Positions 28,615-37,547 of a stretch of 64,000 nt of DNA are shown here, in pieces; positions within the stretch are counted from its first letter, which is position 1, and every line of letters begins with the position of its first letter. Source of the stretch: Tannerella serpentiformis (GTDB lineage: Bacteria; Bacteroidota; Bacteroidia; Bacteroidales; Tannerellaceae). The notes beneath the pieces were generated by a model. That model was not told where the DNA came from and searched no databases. It was given only the letters and a program-made list of their open reading frames with translations. The stretch lies in the NCBI RefSeq assembly GCF_003033925.1, contig NZ_CP028365.1, forward strand, positions 1,488,001 through 1,552,000, written 5' to 3'. The position numbers and the translations under genes are program-made.

Positions 28615-28850
28615 AAAGTTTTTTTCGTGCGATTGTACGATACAATGGGCCGAAAGGGTTTCTCGCGATTGTACGATACAATGGGCCGAAAAAGTTTTTT
28701 TCGTGCGATTGTACGATACAATGGGCCGAAAAAGTTTTTTTCAAGCGATTGTACGATACAATGGGCTGAAAAAGTTTTTTTCTCGTGATTGTACGATACA
28801 ATGGGCCGAAAAAGTTTTTTTCTCGTGATTGTACGATACAATTGGCCCAT
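28615..28850. repeat. 40-bp palindromic array
   Basis: Six copies of GATTGTACGATACAATGGGC, starting at 28631, 28667, 28707, 28747, 28787 and 28827; five spacings are 36 then four of exactly 40 bp. ATTGTA/TACAAT is one dyad; CGAAAAAGTTTTTTTCG between the copies is a second. The array lies between the DUF2179 gene and rnc, both on the minus strand. The T/A-rich dyads resemble strings of terminators. Confidence 0.95.
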
Positions 28851-28856
28851 AACAAC

Positions 28857-28894
28857 AGAAGGAGCCGATAATCGATCGATTATTGGCTCCTTCT
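28857..28894 (-). terminator. Terminator downstream of rnc
   Basis: A near-perfect hairpin: AGAAGGAGCC and GGCTCCTTCT enclose a further GATAAT/ATTATT pairing. It can act in both directions and lies 36 bp after the rnc stop. Confidence 0.8.
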
Positions 28895-28929
28895 GTTTGG
28901 GATGATTATCAGCGATAAACAGCCCGCAA

Positions 28930-29751
28930 CTACTCCGGTTGTGCTTCGCTCAGCACGTCCGGGGTGGCCCTGGCCTCGAGGACTCGTTGGCGGAGTTCGG
29001 CAAGCAGCGTCTGCGCCTCGCGGTCGTACCGAATCTTTTTGATGGCCTTCTTGGCCGCTATCTGTTGCGATTCCTTTTTGGTGTATCCGGAGCCCGTTCC
29101 GAAGGGCATGTCCTCGATATGGACAGTGCTTTGGAACATGCGGTTGCCGTTCTGGTCGGTCGACGTCTCGTTCAGGACAAAGGCGATGCGCAGCTTCGCT
29201 TTCTGCCCCCATTCTAAGAGGTTCGACTTGAAGTTCACTTCCTTCTGCGCCACCTTATCCAGGGGCGTGTATCGGTCTATCATGCGCTCCTGCACGAAGC
29301 GTCGGCAGCGTCGGTAGCCCTGATCCAGATAGATGGCGCCGATGAGCGCCTCCAGAGCATTGCCGAGGATGTAACTGTTGTGCGTCTGTGGGCGCACGGT
29401 GGAGACCATCATCTTGTCCAGTCCCATCTCGAGGGCGATGCGGTTGAGCGTCTCGCGCTGCACGATCTTCGACCTTGTGCTGGTCAGGAAGCCCTCCTTT
29501 TGGTTGGGGAAATGCTTGTAGAGGATGTCGGCCACGGCGATGCCCAGCACGGCGTCGCCTAGGAACTCCAGTCGCTCGTTGTCGTTCGAGCGCTTGCCCT
29601 CGGGCGTGTTGTGCGACGAGCGGTGGGTGAAGGCCTGCTCGTAGAGCCACATGCTGTTCGGATAGAATCCCAACATGCGATACATCGATGAATAAGGCTC
29701 CTTGTTCCTGAGAACAAAGAGCCTTGCTATCATTTGGAAAAAACGATTCAC
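28930..29751 (-). CDS. rnc: Ribonuclease III
   Basis: A 273-residue double-strand RNA endonuclease. The catalytic signature NERLEFLGDAVLG is at residues 58-70, and a C-terminal double-stranded RNA binding domain runs from about residue 175 to 245 (NFKSNLLEWGQKAKLRIAF through KKESQQIAAKKAIKKI). It processes rRNA precursors and structured mRNAs. The protein has about 20 extra residues at the N-terminus and a short tail relative to E. coli. Three bases separate it from fabF, so the order acpP-fabF-rnc is likely one operon. Confidence 0.95.
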   Translation of the reverse strand: MNRFFQMIARLFVLRNKEPYSSMYRMLGFYPNSMWLYEQAFTHRSSHNTPEGKRSNDNERLEFLGDAVLGIAVADILYKHFPNQKEGFLTSTRSKIVQRETLNRIALEMGLDKMMVSTVRPQTHNSYILGNALEALIGAIYLDQGYRRCRRFVQERMIDRYTPLDKVAQKEVNFKSNLLEWGQKAKLRIAFVLNETSTDQNGNRMFQSTVHIEDMPFGTGSGYTKKESQQIAAKKAIKKIRYDREAQTLLAELRQRVLEARATPDVLSEAQPE

Positions 29752-29753
29752 CG

Positions 29754-31010
29754 TTACTTCTCGAATTTCTTGACGATCACGCTGGCGTTATGCCCGCCGA
29801 AGCCGAACGTGTTAGAAAGCGCCGCGCGAACGGTGCGTTTCTGGGCCTTATTGAAGGTGAAGTTCAGCTTGTAGTCGATCTCCGGGTCGTCGTCGCCCTC
29901 GGCGTGGTTGATCGTCGGCGGCACGATGTCGTTCTTCACCGCCAGCACCGATGCCAATGCCTCGACGGCTCCGGCGGCGCCGAGCAGGTGGCCCGTCATG
30001 GACTTCGTCGAGCTGATATTCAGTTCGTAGGCATGATTACCGAAAACTTGCTTGATAGCTCGCACTTCGGAGATGTCGCCGATTGGCGTCGAAGTCCCGT
30101 GCACGTTGATATAATCGATGGCGTCGGGTGTGAGATCGGCGTCTTCCAGCGCGTTTTGCATCACTAAGATGGCGCCTAAGCCTTCTGGATGACTGGCCGT
30201 CAGGTGGTACGCGTCGGCCGAGAGACCAGATCCCACCACTTCGGCGTAGATCTTCGCTCCGCGAGCCACGGCGTGCTCCATCTCTTCCAACACCAGCCCC
30301 GCGGCACCTTCGCCAAGCACGAATCCGTCACGGCTACCGCTGAACGGACGTGAGGCGGTCTGCGGCGAATCGTTACGCGTCGAGAGCGCATTCATGGCGT
30401 TGAATCCGCCCACGCCCACGATGGCCACGGCTGCTTCCGCTCCGCCGGCTACGATGACGTTGGCCTTACCCAGTCGGATATAGTTGAACGCATCGGCGAT
30501 CGCATTCGTCGACGAAGCGCAGGCTGAAACGGTGGCAAAGTTTGGCCCCCGGAAACCGTATTTGATCGAGATATGTCCCGCTGCAATGTCTGCAATGATC
30601 TTAGGGATGAAGAAGGGGTTGAAGCGTGGTCCACGCTCCTCGTTGTAGTCCCGCACCTCGTCCTCAAACGAGCGGATCCCTCCGATACCGGCGGCGAAGA
30701 TGACCCCGATCCGGTTCAGGTCTTCCTTCTCCAAGTCCAATGCGGCGTCTTCGATCGCTTCGGTGGCCGATACGAGCGCCAACTGAGCGTAGCGGTCGTA
30801 TTTGCGCGCCTCTTTTCGGTCAAAGTGTTTCGATGCATCGAAGCCCTTCACCTCGCAGGCAAACTGCGTCTTGAATTTGGAGGCATCAAACTGAGTGATG
30901 GGCCCGGCTCCGCTCACCCCGTTCAGTAACGCCGCCCACGTTTCCGGGGCGGTGTTTCCGATCGGAGTGATGGCTCCAAGGCCCGTCACTACGACTCTTT
31001 TTAATTCCAT
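29754..31010 (-). CDS. fabF: Beta-ketoacyl-ACP synthase II
   Basis: A 418-residue condensing enzyme for fatty acid elongation. The catalytic Cys is in VSACASSTNA (residue 164), and the two active-site His lie in NVHGTSTPIGD near 305 and KSMTGHLLGAAG near 342. The C-terminal NTFGFGGHNAS is also typical. It follows acpP by 21 bp on the same strand; acpP-fabF-rnc is a common order in bacteria. Confidence 0.96.
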   Translation of the reverse strand: MELKRVVVTGLGAITPIGNTAPETWAALLNGVSGAGPITQFDASKFKTQFACEVKGFDASKHFDRKEARKYDRYAQLALVSATEAIEDAALDLEKEDLNRIGVIFAAGIGGIRSFEDEVRDYNEERGPRFNPFFIPKIIADIAAGHISIKYGFRGPNFATVSACASSTNAIADAFNYIRLGKANVIVAGGAEAAVAIVGVGGFNAMNALSTRNDSPQTASRPFSGSRDGFVLGEGAAGLVLEEMEHAVARGAKIYAEVVGSGLSADAYHLTASHPEGLGAILVMQNALEDADLTPDAIDYINVHGTSTPIGDISEVRAIKQVFGNHAYELNISSTKSMTGHLLGAAGAVEALASVLAVKNDIVPPTINHAEGDDDPEIDYKLNFTFNKAQKRTVRAALSNTFGFGGHNASVIVKKFEK

Positions 31011-31031
31011 GACGAATAAAAAGCGTGGGGA

Positions 31032-31268
31032 TTACTTCGCGTTTGCTTCGATATAAGCAATGGCGTCTCCTACCGTGGAGATCTTCTCAGCCTGATCATC
31101 CGGAATCGAAAGACCGAACTCCTTCTCAAACTCCATGATCAACTCTACTGTGTCGAGAGAGTCTGCACCCAAGTCGTTGGTGAAGCTCGCTTCGTTTGTT
31201 ACTTCCGATTCCTCGACACTCAACTTGTCCACAATAATCGCCTTTACGCGAGATGCTACATCAGACAT
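31032..31268 (-). CDS. acpP: Acyl carrier protein
   Basis: A 78-residue acidic helical protein with the phosphopantetheine attachment site [12 protein letters not shown] (Ser 37). It carries the growing acyl chain for FabF. First gene of the probable acpP-fabF-rnc operon; divergent from purN, with 168 bp between them. Confidence 0.97.
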   Translation of the reverse strand: MSDVASRVKAIIVDKLSVEESEVTNEASFTNDLGADSLDTVELIMEFEKEFGLSIPDDQAEKISTVGDAIAYIEANAK

Positions 31269-31436
31269 AATTCTAAGTTTTAAAGATTAGTGTAATACTA
31301 CATTTTTACATTTGCGCCGCAAAGGAAAGTATTTTCCCCCGTCACTCATTGGTTTTGTCCTATAAAAAACCCCAAATCCTGCACATTCGCGCTTTGTTTG
31401 TGCACTTCATAGCTCCACAATTGATCCATAATCGAA

Positions 31437-32024
31437 ATGAGACGAATAGCCATCCTCGCTTCGGGCAACGGTAGCAACGCCGAAAACATTGCCCGATATT
31501 TCTCCGGAAATAGGTCCGTAGACATCGTTTTTATCTGCTCCAACAATCCCCGCGCACGGGTTCACGAACGGGCCGCACGCTTAGGGATCCCCTCCATGAC
31601 CTTTTCCAATGCAGACTTCGCCGACGGTACAGCGGTGCTCAAGAAACTCTCCGAGGCTGCGATTGATTTCATCGTCTTGGCTGGATTCATGAACAAGATC
31701 CCCGACGTGATACTCCAGGCCTATCCGGAGAGAATCCTGAACATTCATCCCGCCCTCCTGCCCCGCCACGGAGGCAAGGGTATGTATGGCATGCATGTGC
31801 ATGAGGCCGTGATCGCAGCTGGCGACAGGGTGACGGGCATCACCATACATTATATTAATAGCTGCTACGACGAGGGACGTATCGTCTTTCAGGCGCAATG
31901 CCCTGTATTGCCCGGCGACAGCGCCTTAGAGGTGGCTACGCGGGTGCATGCACTCGAATACGCTTACTATCCGCAGGTGATTGAGCATGTGCTATGTGGA
32001 AGTCCCCTTCCTGATCAGGCCTAA
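31437..32024 (+). CDS. purN: Phosphoribosylglycinamide formyltransferase
   Basis: A 195-residue enzyme that formylates GAR with 10-formyl-THF in purine synthesis. Active-site residues Asn and His are in LNIHPALLP near residues 101-109, and the Asp is in INSCYDEGRIVF near 139-150; the N-terminal ILASGNGSNAENIARYF binds the phosphate. The purD gene, which makes its substrate, is 8.5 kb downstream, so the pathway is scattered. Followed at 18 bp by the GT9 gene. Confidence 0.95.
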   Translation: MRRIAILASGNGSNAENIARYFSGNRSVDIVFICSNNPRARVHERAARLGIPSMTFSNADFADGTAVLKKLSEAAIDFIVLAGFMNKIPDVILQAYPERILNIHPALLPRHGGKGMYGMHVHEAVIAAGDRVTGITIHYINSCYDEGRIVFQAQCPVLPGDSALEVATRVHALEYAYYPQVIEHVLCGSPLPDQA

Positions 32025-32042
32025 TCGTCAGACCACACGTCT

Positions 32043-33083
32043 ATGGCAAAGACGCTCATCATCCGACTCTCGGCCATCGGCGACGTGGCTATGACTATCC
32101 CCATCATCTATTCCGTCGCACGTGCTCACCCAGAGGACGCGTTTACGGTGCTGACGCAGCCCTTCCTTACTACGCTTTTTATTCACCGTCCGGAGAATGT
32201 GACCCTCGTCGGGGTCGATACGAAGGGTGCGGAGCACTCGCTGTGGGGCGTTGTGCGATTGGCCCTTCGGCTGACGCATGAACGATTTGACCGAGTGGTG
32301 GATCTGCACAATGTGATCCGTAGCCGAGCGATTGGACTCGTGTTTCAATTGCGGGGAGTACCCGTCTATCGGCTGGACAAGATGCGGCGGGAACGTCGGG
32401 CATTGACGGCACGTCCGCCTAAAATGATCCGCCCACTACGGCCCGTAACAGAGCGCTATGCTGACGTCTTTCGGGCAGCTGGACTATCGTTTTCACGCAC
32501 GTTCGTGTCGCTTTTTGCAGCTCATCCGGTTGACGAGACGGTGATCAGCGAGATGGCTGGAGAGAAGACGGGCCATTGGGTGGGTGTTGCGCCCTTCGCC
32601 CGCCATGTGGGCAAGATCTATCCGCCTGCGCAGATGGAGCGGGTGATCGATCTGCTATCCGGACGTGAGGACATCACCTTGTTTCTATTTGGGGGAAAGG
32701 GGGACGAGCAAGCGGTGCTTGACCGCTGGGCTGCGGCGCGGCCGCGGGTGCGGAGTATGGCCGGCCGGTACACGCTCAATCAGGAGTTGGCCTTGATCAG
32801 CCGCTTGGACGTATTGCTCTGCATGGACTCGGCCAACATGCACTTTGCTGCGCTTGTTGGCACACCGGTCGTCTCTGTTTGGGGCGCCACGCACCCTTTC
32901 GCCGGCTTCTATCCGTACGGACTGTCGCCGGAGGACGCCATCCAAGAGGATCTGGATTGTCGCCCCTGCTCCACCTTTGGCGACAAGCCCTGCCATCGTG
33001 GCGACTGGGCCTGCATGACGCGTATTGCTCCCGAGCGGATCGTGCGCCGGGTCGTGGAGCGGCTCGGGGGACTCAAACCCTAA
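32043..33083 (+). CDS. Glycosyltransferase family 9 (heptosyltransferase-like)
   Basis: A 346-residue cytoplasmic glycosyltransferase with the GT9 architecture: N-terminal TLIIRLSAIGDVAMTIPII, and the C-terminal nucleotide-sugar site with LLCMDSANMHFAALVGTPVVSVWGAT near residues 258-283. In this family such enzymes add heptose or related sugars to the lipopolysaccharide core; the sugar here cannot be decided. It ends directly against the convergent fur-type gene, with no gap. Confidence 0.88.
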   Translation: MAKTLIIRLSAIGDVAMTIPIIYSVARAHPEDAFTVLTQPFLTTLFIHRPENVTLVGVDTKGAEHSLWGVVRLALRLTHERFDRVVDLHNVIRSRAIGLVFQLRGVPVYRLDKMRRERRALTARPPKMIRPLRPVTERYADVFRAAGLSFSRTFVSLFAAHPVDETVISEMAGEKTGHWVGVAPFARHVGKIYPPAQMERVIDLLSGREDITLFLFGGKGDEQAVLDRWAAARPRVRSMAGRYTLNQELALISRLDVLLCMDSANMHFAALVGTPVVSVWGATHPFAGFYPYGLSPEDAIQEDLDCRPCSTFGDKPCHRGDWACMTRIAPERIVRRVVERLGGLKP

Positions 33084-33626
33084 TCACATTTCGCTTTCGA
33101 GCTGCAGGGCCATGGCTTCTTCCGCTTGATTCTCATTCAGCAGCTGTTCAATAGATGGGTGCGTTGGCCGGTTGGTCTTGGTTGCACCTGCACCGGATTC
33201 AGCCTGCTTGCGGCGGTTGCATTCGGGGCACAGTCCACGCATATTGAGGCAAACGCTTTCAACAGAATATTCTTCTTCTAACGAAATAGTCGAATACAGG
33301 CCTGGAATGGCCAAATCGAAGATGCGATTGCATGAACGACATTGAAAATGAGCGTGCGTAGAGACGTCGCCGTCGAAGCGTGCGTTACGGCCATCGATAT
33401 CGATCATGATCGCCACACCCTTGCGGATAAACAGTTTCATGGTGTTGTAAACCGTTGTTTTGGAGAGGGAAGGGATCTTAGGCAAGAGCTTCAGATGGAT
33501 CTCTTCGGCCGTAGGGTGGGTATGGTTGTCTAATAGAAATTGCATGATGGCAATTCGCTGCGTAGAGGGCCTGATGCCATGATCCATCAGGTATTTTCGC
33601 GTTAATCTTGATTCTGGCTGCTTCAT
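33084..33626 (-). CDS. Fur-family metalloregulator
   Basis: A 180-residue dimeric repressor. An N-terminal winged helix (residues about 10-85) holds TKTTVYNTMKLFIRKGVA-like recognition helix residues, followed by the dimer domain with HAHFQCRSCNRIFD and a second C-x2-C pair near LCPECNRRK. The two CxxC pairs suggest a structural zinc site as in Fur, Zur and PerR; which metal or peroxide it senses cannot be told. The last 30 residues are a non-conserved extension (Thr/Asn/Glu-rich). A -7 element, reverse TATCTTTG, lies at 33,649-33,656. Divergent array F lies upstream. Confidence 0.88.
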   Translation of the reverse strand: MKQPESRLTRKYLMDHGIRPSTQRIAIMQFLLDNHTHPTAEEIHLKLLPKIPSLSKTTVYNTMKLFIRKGVAIMIDIDGRNARFDGDVSTHAHFQCRSCNRIFDLAIPGLYSTISLEEEYSVESVCLNMRGLCPECNRRKQAESGAGATKTNRPTHPSIEQLLNENQAEEAMALQLESEM

Positions 33627-33648
33627 GTAAAATCTCTTTTATTGGGGG

Positions 33649-33656
33649 CAAAGATA
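33649..33656 (-). promoter_or_regulatory. Candidate -7 element of the Fur-family gene
   Basis: CAAAGATA on the plus strand, reverse TATCTTTG, matches TAnnTTTG. About 23 bp upstream of the start codon. Confidence 0.55.
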
Positions 33657-33824
33657 GAAGGAATATCTATCTGCACCCCCTCGCAATGGGCATACATGCT
33701 GCGAACTATACAAAAAATCTGTACGAAACACATTCCAAACGCGAGTTCGGCGAAAGAATGAGGATCCGTATCCCGGAAGAATGTCTTTGATAGAGCGCTA
33801 AAGGCAGCGCAGAGCTTTTGGAAA

Positions 33825-34262
33825 TGCTTGCAGCAACGCTGCAAATGCCTCGAGAAACTTTTTGGTGTTTGCAGAACTTCTGCAAACGCCAAAATGGGGA
33901 AAAGCGCGCTTGCAGAAGTCCTGCAAACGCCAAAATGGGGAAAAGCGCGCTTGCAGAAGTTCTGCAAACGCCAAAATGGAGAAAAGGGCCTTTGCAGAAG
34001 TTCTGCAAACGCCAAAATGGGGAAAAGCGCGCTTGCAGAAGTTCTGCAAACGCCAAAATGGAGAAAAGGGCCCTTGCAGAAGTTCTGCAAACGCCAAAAT
34101 GGGGAAAAGCGCGCTTGCAGAAGTTCTGCAAACGCCAAAATGGGAAAAAGGGCCCTTGCAGGAACGCTGCAAATGCCCCGAAAAACTTTTTGGCGTTTGC
34201 AACAGTGTTGCAAGTCTCACGAAAAACTTTCTGGCGTTTGCAACATTGTTGCAAGCATTTCC
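33825..34262. repeat. 41-bp palindromic array, eleven units
   Basis: The palindrome TTGCAGAAGTTCTGCAA and variants begins at 33828, 33869, 33910, 33951, 33992, 34033, 34074, 34115, 34156, 34197 and 34238, i.e. exactly every 41 bp. The linker ACGCCAAAATGGGGAAAAGC is almost invariant in the centre and drifts at both edges. All six frames appear open because 41 cycles through the three frames. The array separates the divergent fur-type gene and the 34,439 operon; it occupies most of the 812-bp gap. Confidence 0.97.
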
Positions 34263-34364
34263 GAAAACGATTAGACCATCGCATGGCTCCCGTAGAAACT
34301 CTCTGCGGGCTTTATTCTGACGTCGAGCCCCACGCGTGATCATTCGCCTCGTTAACATTCGGAT

Positions 34365-34382
34365 ATACGTAATGTTACGTAT
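34365..34382. promoter_or_regulatory. Perfect 18-bp dyad upstream of the 34,439 gene
   Basis: ATACGTAATGTTACGTAT is an inverted repeat of 8 bp with a 2-bp centre. It lies about 23 bp before the -7 element at 34,406, over the -33 region, a typical place for an operator. The protein that binds it is unknown. Confidence 0.55.
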
Positions 34383-34405
34383 AGGACGGCTGGAAGAGGT
34401 AGGCG

Positions 34406-34413
34406 TAACTTTG
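34406..34413 (+). promoter_or_regulatory. -7 element for the small ORF and TMEM43 genes
   Basis: TAACTTTG fits TAnnTTTG. No plain TTTG is found 19 bp before it; the palindrome covers that place. Confidence 0.55.
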
Positions 34414-34438
34414 CCCTCGAAATCAAGACACGGTTACG

Positions 34439-34630
34439 ATGGAAACGGAAAAGATGAGCAGAGAAGATTTGGTGATGCGAGCTAAGCGACTGGATCGCTA
34501 TTGCGAGTTGCTCATTGAGCAATGCGACAATTGGCTGGCAGCTCCGGATTATGAATACAAGGAGACGCTGTGGGGACAAAAAGGGGTGGCACGGAAACGG
34601 GGCGAACCCTCGGATCAAAAGCCGAAATGA
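34439..34630 (+). CDS. Small hypothetical protein
   Basis: A 63-residue charged protein (METEKMSREDLVMRAKRL start, KPK end) without membrane segment or signal peptide, mostly helical. I do not recognise it. A promoter and a dyad lie upstream and the TMEM43-like gene begins 48 bp later on the same strand, which favours a real coding gene. Codon use is ordinary for the window. Confidence 0.5.
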   Translation: METEKMSREDLVMRAKRLDRYCELLIEQCDNWLAAPDYEYKETLWGQKGVARKRGEPSDQKPK

Positions 34631-34677
34631 TGCGGGGAGAAGGGAGACAGACCATACATTTTTAATCTATACGAATC

Positions 34678-35877
34678 ATGGCTTATACTGAGACAACAAG
34701 CACGAGCTACGGCCAACGCCTGGCCGGCTCAGCGAAGGGAATGATCGGCGGGCTGATGATGTTCATCATCGGCACATGCCTACTGTGGTGGAACGAGGGA
34801 CGGACGGTGAGAACGGCCAAGGCCATCGGCGATGCGGCATCGCACGTGGAGTCTGTGGCGGACGTCTCGAGGGTCGACGCCTCGCTCAACGGCAAGCTGA
34901 TCCATGCGTCAGCCTTTGCCGACACGAAGGACACGCTCACGGACGACCTTTTCGGCGTGCGCGAGCAGGCTATAAAGCTTGACCGCAAGGTGGAGTATTA
35001 CCAGTGGGTGGAGCACTCACAGAGGAAAAAGCGCGATAAGGTCGGCGGCGGTGAGGAGACGATCACGACGTACACCTACGAGCAGGAGTGGGTCAAGAAG
35101 CCGGTCAACTCGAGTAACTTCAAGGAGTCGCGATATCGGAACGCCAACCGGGTGTTGAGCGAGGTGGAGGAGCGCAACGAGATGGCGCAGCACGTGACGT
35201 TCGGGGCCTACACGCTGCCCGAGTCGTTCGTCGCATCGATCAGTGGTAGCGAGCCCGTCGAGGTGCGCATGACGGAGGAGCAACGCTTTACGTGGAATGA
35301 GCGGCTACATATGCTCAGGCCGAAGGTGAATACTGAGACGTCGTTAGTGCACACGAGCGCGAACACGGTCTACTTGGGACTCTCGCCCAACAGTCCGCAG
35401 GTCGGTGACGTACGCGTGACCTTCACCAAGGTGCCACCGGCGGACATCTCGCTGATCGCCCAGGTGGACGGCTCGACGTTCAAGGCTTACAGGGCCAAGA
35501 ACGGGCAGAGCTTCTCGCGGTTGCAGATGGGTACGGTGAGCGCGGACGAGATGATCGAGCAGGCTCGGTCAGAGAACAACATGTTGACCTGGGTGCTGCG
35601 TCTGGTGGGTGTACTGCTCATCGTGATCGGCCTGAAGGGCATGTTCGGATTGCTGCCGATGCTGTTTAAGGTGCTGCCGTTCTTGGGTAGCATAGTCGAT
35701 GCCGGTGTGGGGCTGGTCAGCTGGATATTAGGGCTGGCGTGGTCATTTATCATCATCGCCATCGCATGGCTTGTCTTCCGGCCGATCATTGGCATCTCGC
35801 TGCTTGTGCTGGCCATTGCGGGCATCGTGTTCCTGAAGCGCCGTGGAAAGAAGAACGAAGAGAAACAACCTGCATAA
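34678..35877 (+). CDS. TMEM43-family membrane protein
   Basis: A 399-residue protein with a membrane segment near the N-terminus (MIGGLMMFIIGTCLLWWNEGRTVR, about residues 21-44), a long soluble domain (residues 45-300) and three or four membrane segments between 305 and 390. WWNEGRTVRTAKAI and the order of domains are those of the TMEM43 (LUMA) family, found in bacteria and animals, with unknown bacterial function. The C-terminus ends in a short basic tail. Likely cotranscribed with the small gene upstream; the nucleotidase gene follows at 18 bp. Confidence 0.85.
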   Translation: MAYTETTSTSYGQRLAGSAKGMIGGLMMFIIGTCLLWWNEGRTVRTAKAIGDAASHVESVADVSRVDASLNGKLIHASAFADTKDTLTDDLFGVREQAIKLDRKVEYYQWVEHSQRKKRDKVGGGEETITTYTYEQEWVKKPVNSSNFKESRYRNANRVLSEVEERNEMAQHVTFGAYTLPESFVASISGSEPVEVRMTEEQRFTWNERLHMLRPKVNTETSLVHTSANTVYLGLSPNSPQVGDVRVTFTKVPPADISLIAQVDGSTFKAYRAKNGQSFSRLQMGTVSADEMIEQARSENNMLTWVLRLVGVLLIVIGLKGMFGLLPMLFKVLPFLGSIVDAGVGLVSWILGLAWSFIIIAIAWLVFRPIIGISLLVLAIAGIVFLKRRGKKNEEKQPA

Positions 35878-35895
35878 ACCCTATAAACCATTCAT

Positions 35896-37335
35896 ATGAA
35901 ACGCTATTGCATCTCCCTATTGGCTGTGCTGACGCTGTCAGCATCGGCCCAGACGAAAGAGTTTACGATTCTGGCCACGAACGATATGCACGCGGCGGTG
36001 GAGAACTTCTCCCGCTTTGCGGCCATCGTGGACAGTGTGCGCGAGTTGCACCCCGACCTGCTGCTGCTCTCAGGCGGCGACAATCGCACGGGCAACCCGA
36101 TCAACGACATGTATCCCATCACGGGCTATCCCATGGTGGCGCTGATGAACCGCATCGGCTTCGACCTCTCGGCCGTCGGGAATCATGAGTTCGACTCCAA
36201 GCTCGACGGCTTTCGCGAGCTGATCAACCTCTCCAACTTTCGCTACGTATGCGCCAACATGTATCCCAACGATACGCTCCGGCTGCACATCGAGCCATAC
36301 AAGTTCTTCGAGCGCGATGGCATCCGCTTCTGTATCCTCGGGTTCATACAGGTCAATCGCAACGGCATTCCAGACGCTCACCCGGACGCCATGCGGGGCA
36401 TCACCTTCCGCTATCCCAACGACGTGGCGCCGGAATACAAATGGCTGCGTGACCGCTGCGACGTACTGATCCTGCTTACTCACAACGGCTATGAGGCGGA
36501 CATAGAGTTGGCCAAGGTCTTCCCCGAGGCTGACCTCATCGTCGGTGGACACTCGCACACGCCGCTCGAGGGCAACCATCTGCACAGCGGCGTGCTGATC
36601 ACGCAGGCGGGCAAGAAGCTGACGAACGTCACCGAGATCAAGCTGAAGCTGCAAGACGGTAAGGTCATCGACAAGCAGGCGCACCTGATCCGCATCGCTG
36701 ACTGCCCCCGCATCGATACGGCCATTCAGGCGATGGTCGATAAGTTCAGCGACAACCCCTTCCTCAACCGTGTGCTGACGCAGGTGCCTAACGGATTCTC
36801 CTCGAAGCAGGAGCTGGGCTGCATGATGGCCGACGCGCAACGTGCCACCACGGGTGCCGACATTGCCATACAGAACTGCGGCGGTGTGCGCTACGAGACG
36901 CTCCCCAAGGGAGGCATGACGGTGGGCGATGTGCTCCGACTCGATCCCTTCGGCAACGAGATGATGATCTTCAACCTCACCGGCGCCGAGGTCAAGGAGC
37001 TGCTGAAGGCTATCTGCCGCGCTGACGACTACGGCCCCGCCTACGTCTCCGGCATCACGTATCAGATCGACCTGGGCCGCACGAATCGCGAGGTGAAGGC
37101 CATCAAGGTGAGGAATGAGAAGGGCGGCAAGTTCGACGAGAATCGCACCTACAAGGTGGCCGTCAACAGCTATGTGGCCTCCGTGGCCGACTATAAGCGC
37201 GGCGATAAGGACGGCACAAACCTGCACGTCAAGTCGGCCGACGAGATCATGAAGTACCTCGAGCAGCACCCCTCGATCGACTACAAGGGTGCTGTCCGTC
37301 GCACTTACACGGGCGGTGAGGACATGGAGAAATGA
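35896..37335 (+). CDS. Secreted 5'-nucleotidase / metallophosphoesterase
   Basis: A 479-residue exported enzyme with signal peptide MKRYCISLLAVLTLSASAQ. The metallophosphoesterase domain has ATNDMHAA (residues about 26-33), SGGDNRTGNPIND, GNHEFD and GGHSHT, all metal ligands of the calcineurin-like fold. The second half is the 5'-nucleotidase substrate domain (NCGGVRYETLPKGGMTVGDV). These UshA-type enzymes hydrolyse periplasmic nucleotides for salvage. A good terminator follows. Confidence 0.93.
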   Translation: MKRYCISLLAVLTLSASAQTKEFTILATNDMHAAVENFSRFAAIVDSVRELHPDLLLLSGGDNRTGNPINDMYPITGYPMVALMNRIGFDLSAVGNHEFDSKLDGFRELINLSNFRYVCANMYPNDTLRLHIEPYKFFERDGIRFCILGFIQVNRNGIPDAHPDAMRGITFRYPNDVAPEYKWLRDRCDVLILLTHNGYEADIELAKVFPEADLIVGGHSHTPLEGNHLHSGVLITQAGKKLTNVTEIKLKLQDGKVIDKQAHLIRIADCPRIDTAIQAMVDKFSDNPFLNRVLTQVPNGFSSKQELGCMMADAQRATTGADIAIQNCGGVRYETLPKGGMTVGDVLRLDPFGNEMMIFNLTGAEVKELLKAICRADDYGPAYVSGITYQIDLGRTNREVKAIKVRNEKGGKFDENRTYKVAVNSYVASVADYKRGDKDGTNLHVKSADEIMKYLEQHPSIDYKGAVRRTYTGGEDMEK

Positions 37336-37398
37336 ACGAGTAAAAACGGTCGTCCTAACGCGCTGTTGGTCGTGAAAAGAATGGAACGACCGAATACA

Positions 37399-37441
37399 AG
37401 AAGGGGCCTCCTCTTGGTGAGGAGACCCCTTCTACTTTTTG
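37399..37441 (+). terminator. Terminator after the nucleotidase gene
   Basis: AGAAGGGG (37399-37406) with CCTCCTC pairs with GAGGAGACCCCTTCT ending at 37,433, then a T-rich stretch. Confidence 0.85.
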
Positions 37442-37547
37442 TATGCTTGTCTGTTGAGGGCTTACCCCAACCTTCTTTTCTTCCCTTGATGAAAGAAAAG
37501 AAGCAAAAGAAGATCAAGGCGCCAGGGGCGCCAGCCAAGTTGGCTAA

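Noticed and set aside
33623-34358. Several overlapping open frames of 150-196 codons on both strands
   Set aside because: They all lie in the 41-bp array; since 41 is not a multiple of three, every frame reads the same repeats and none meets a stop. No gene is implied.
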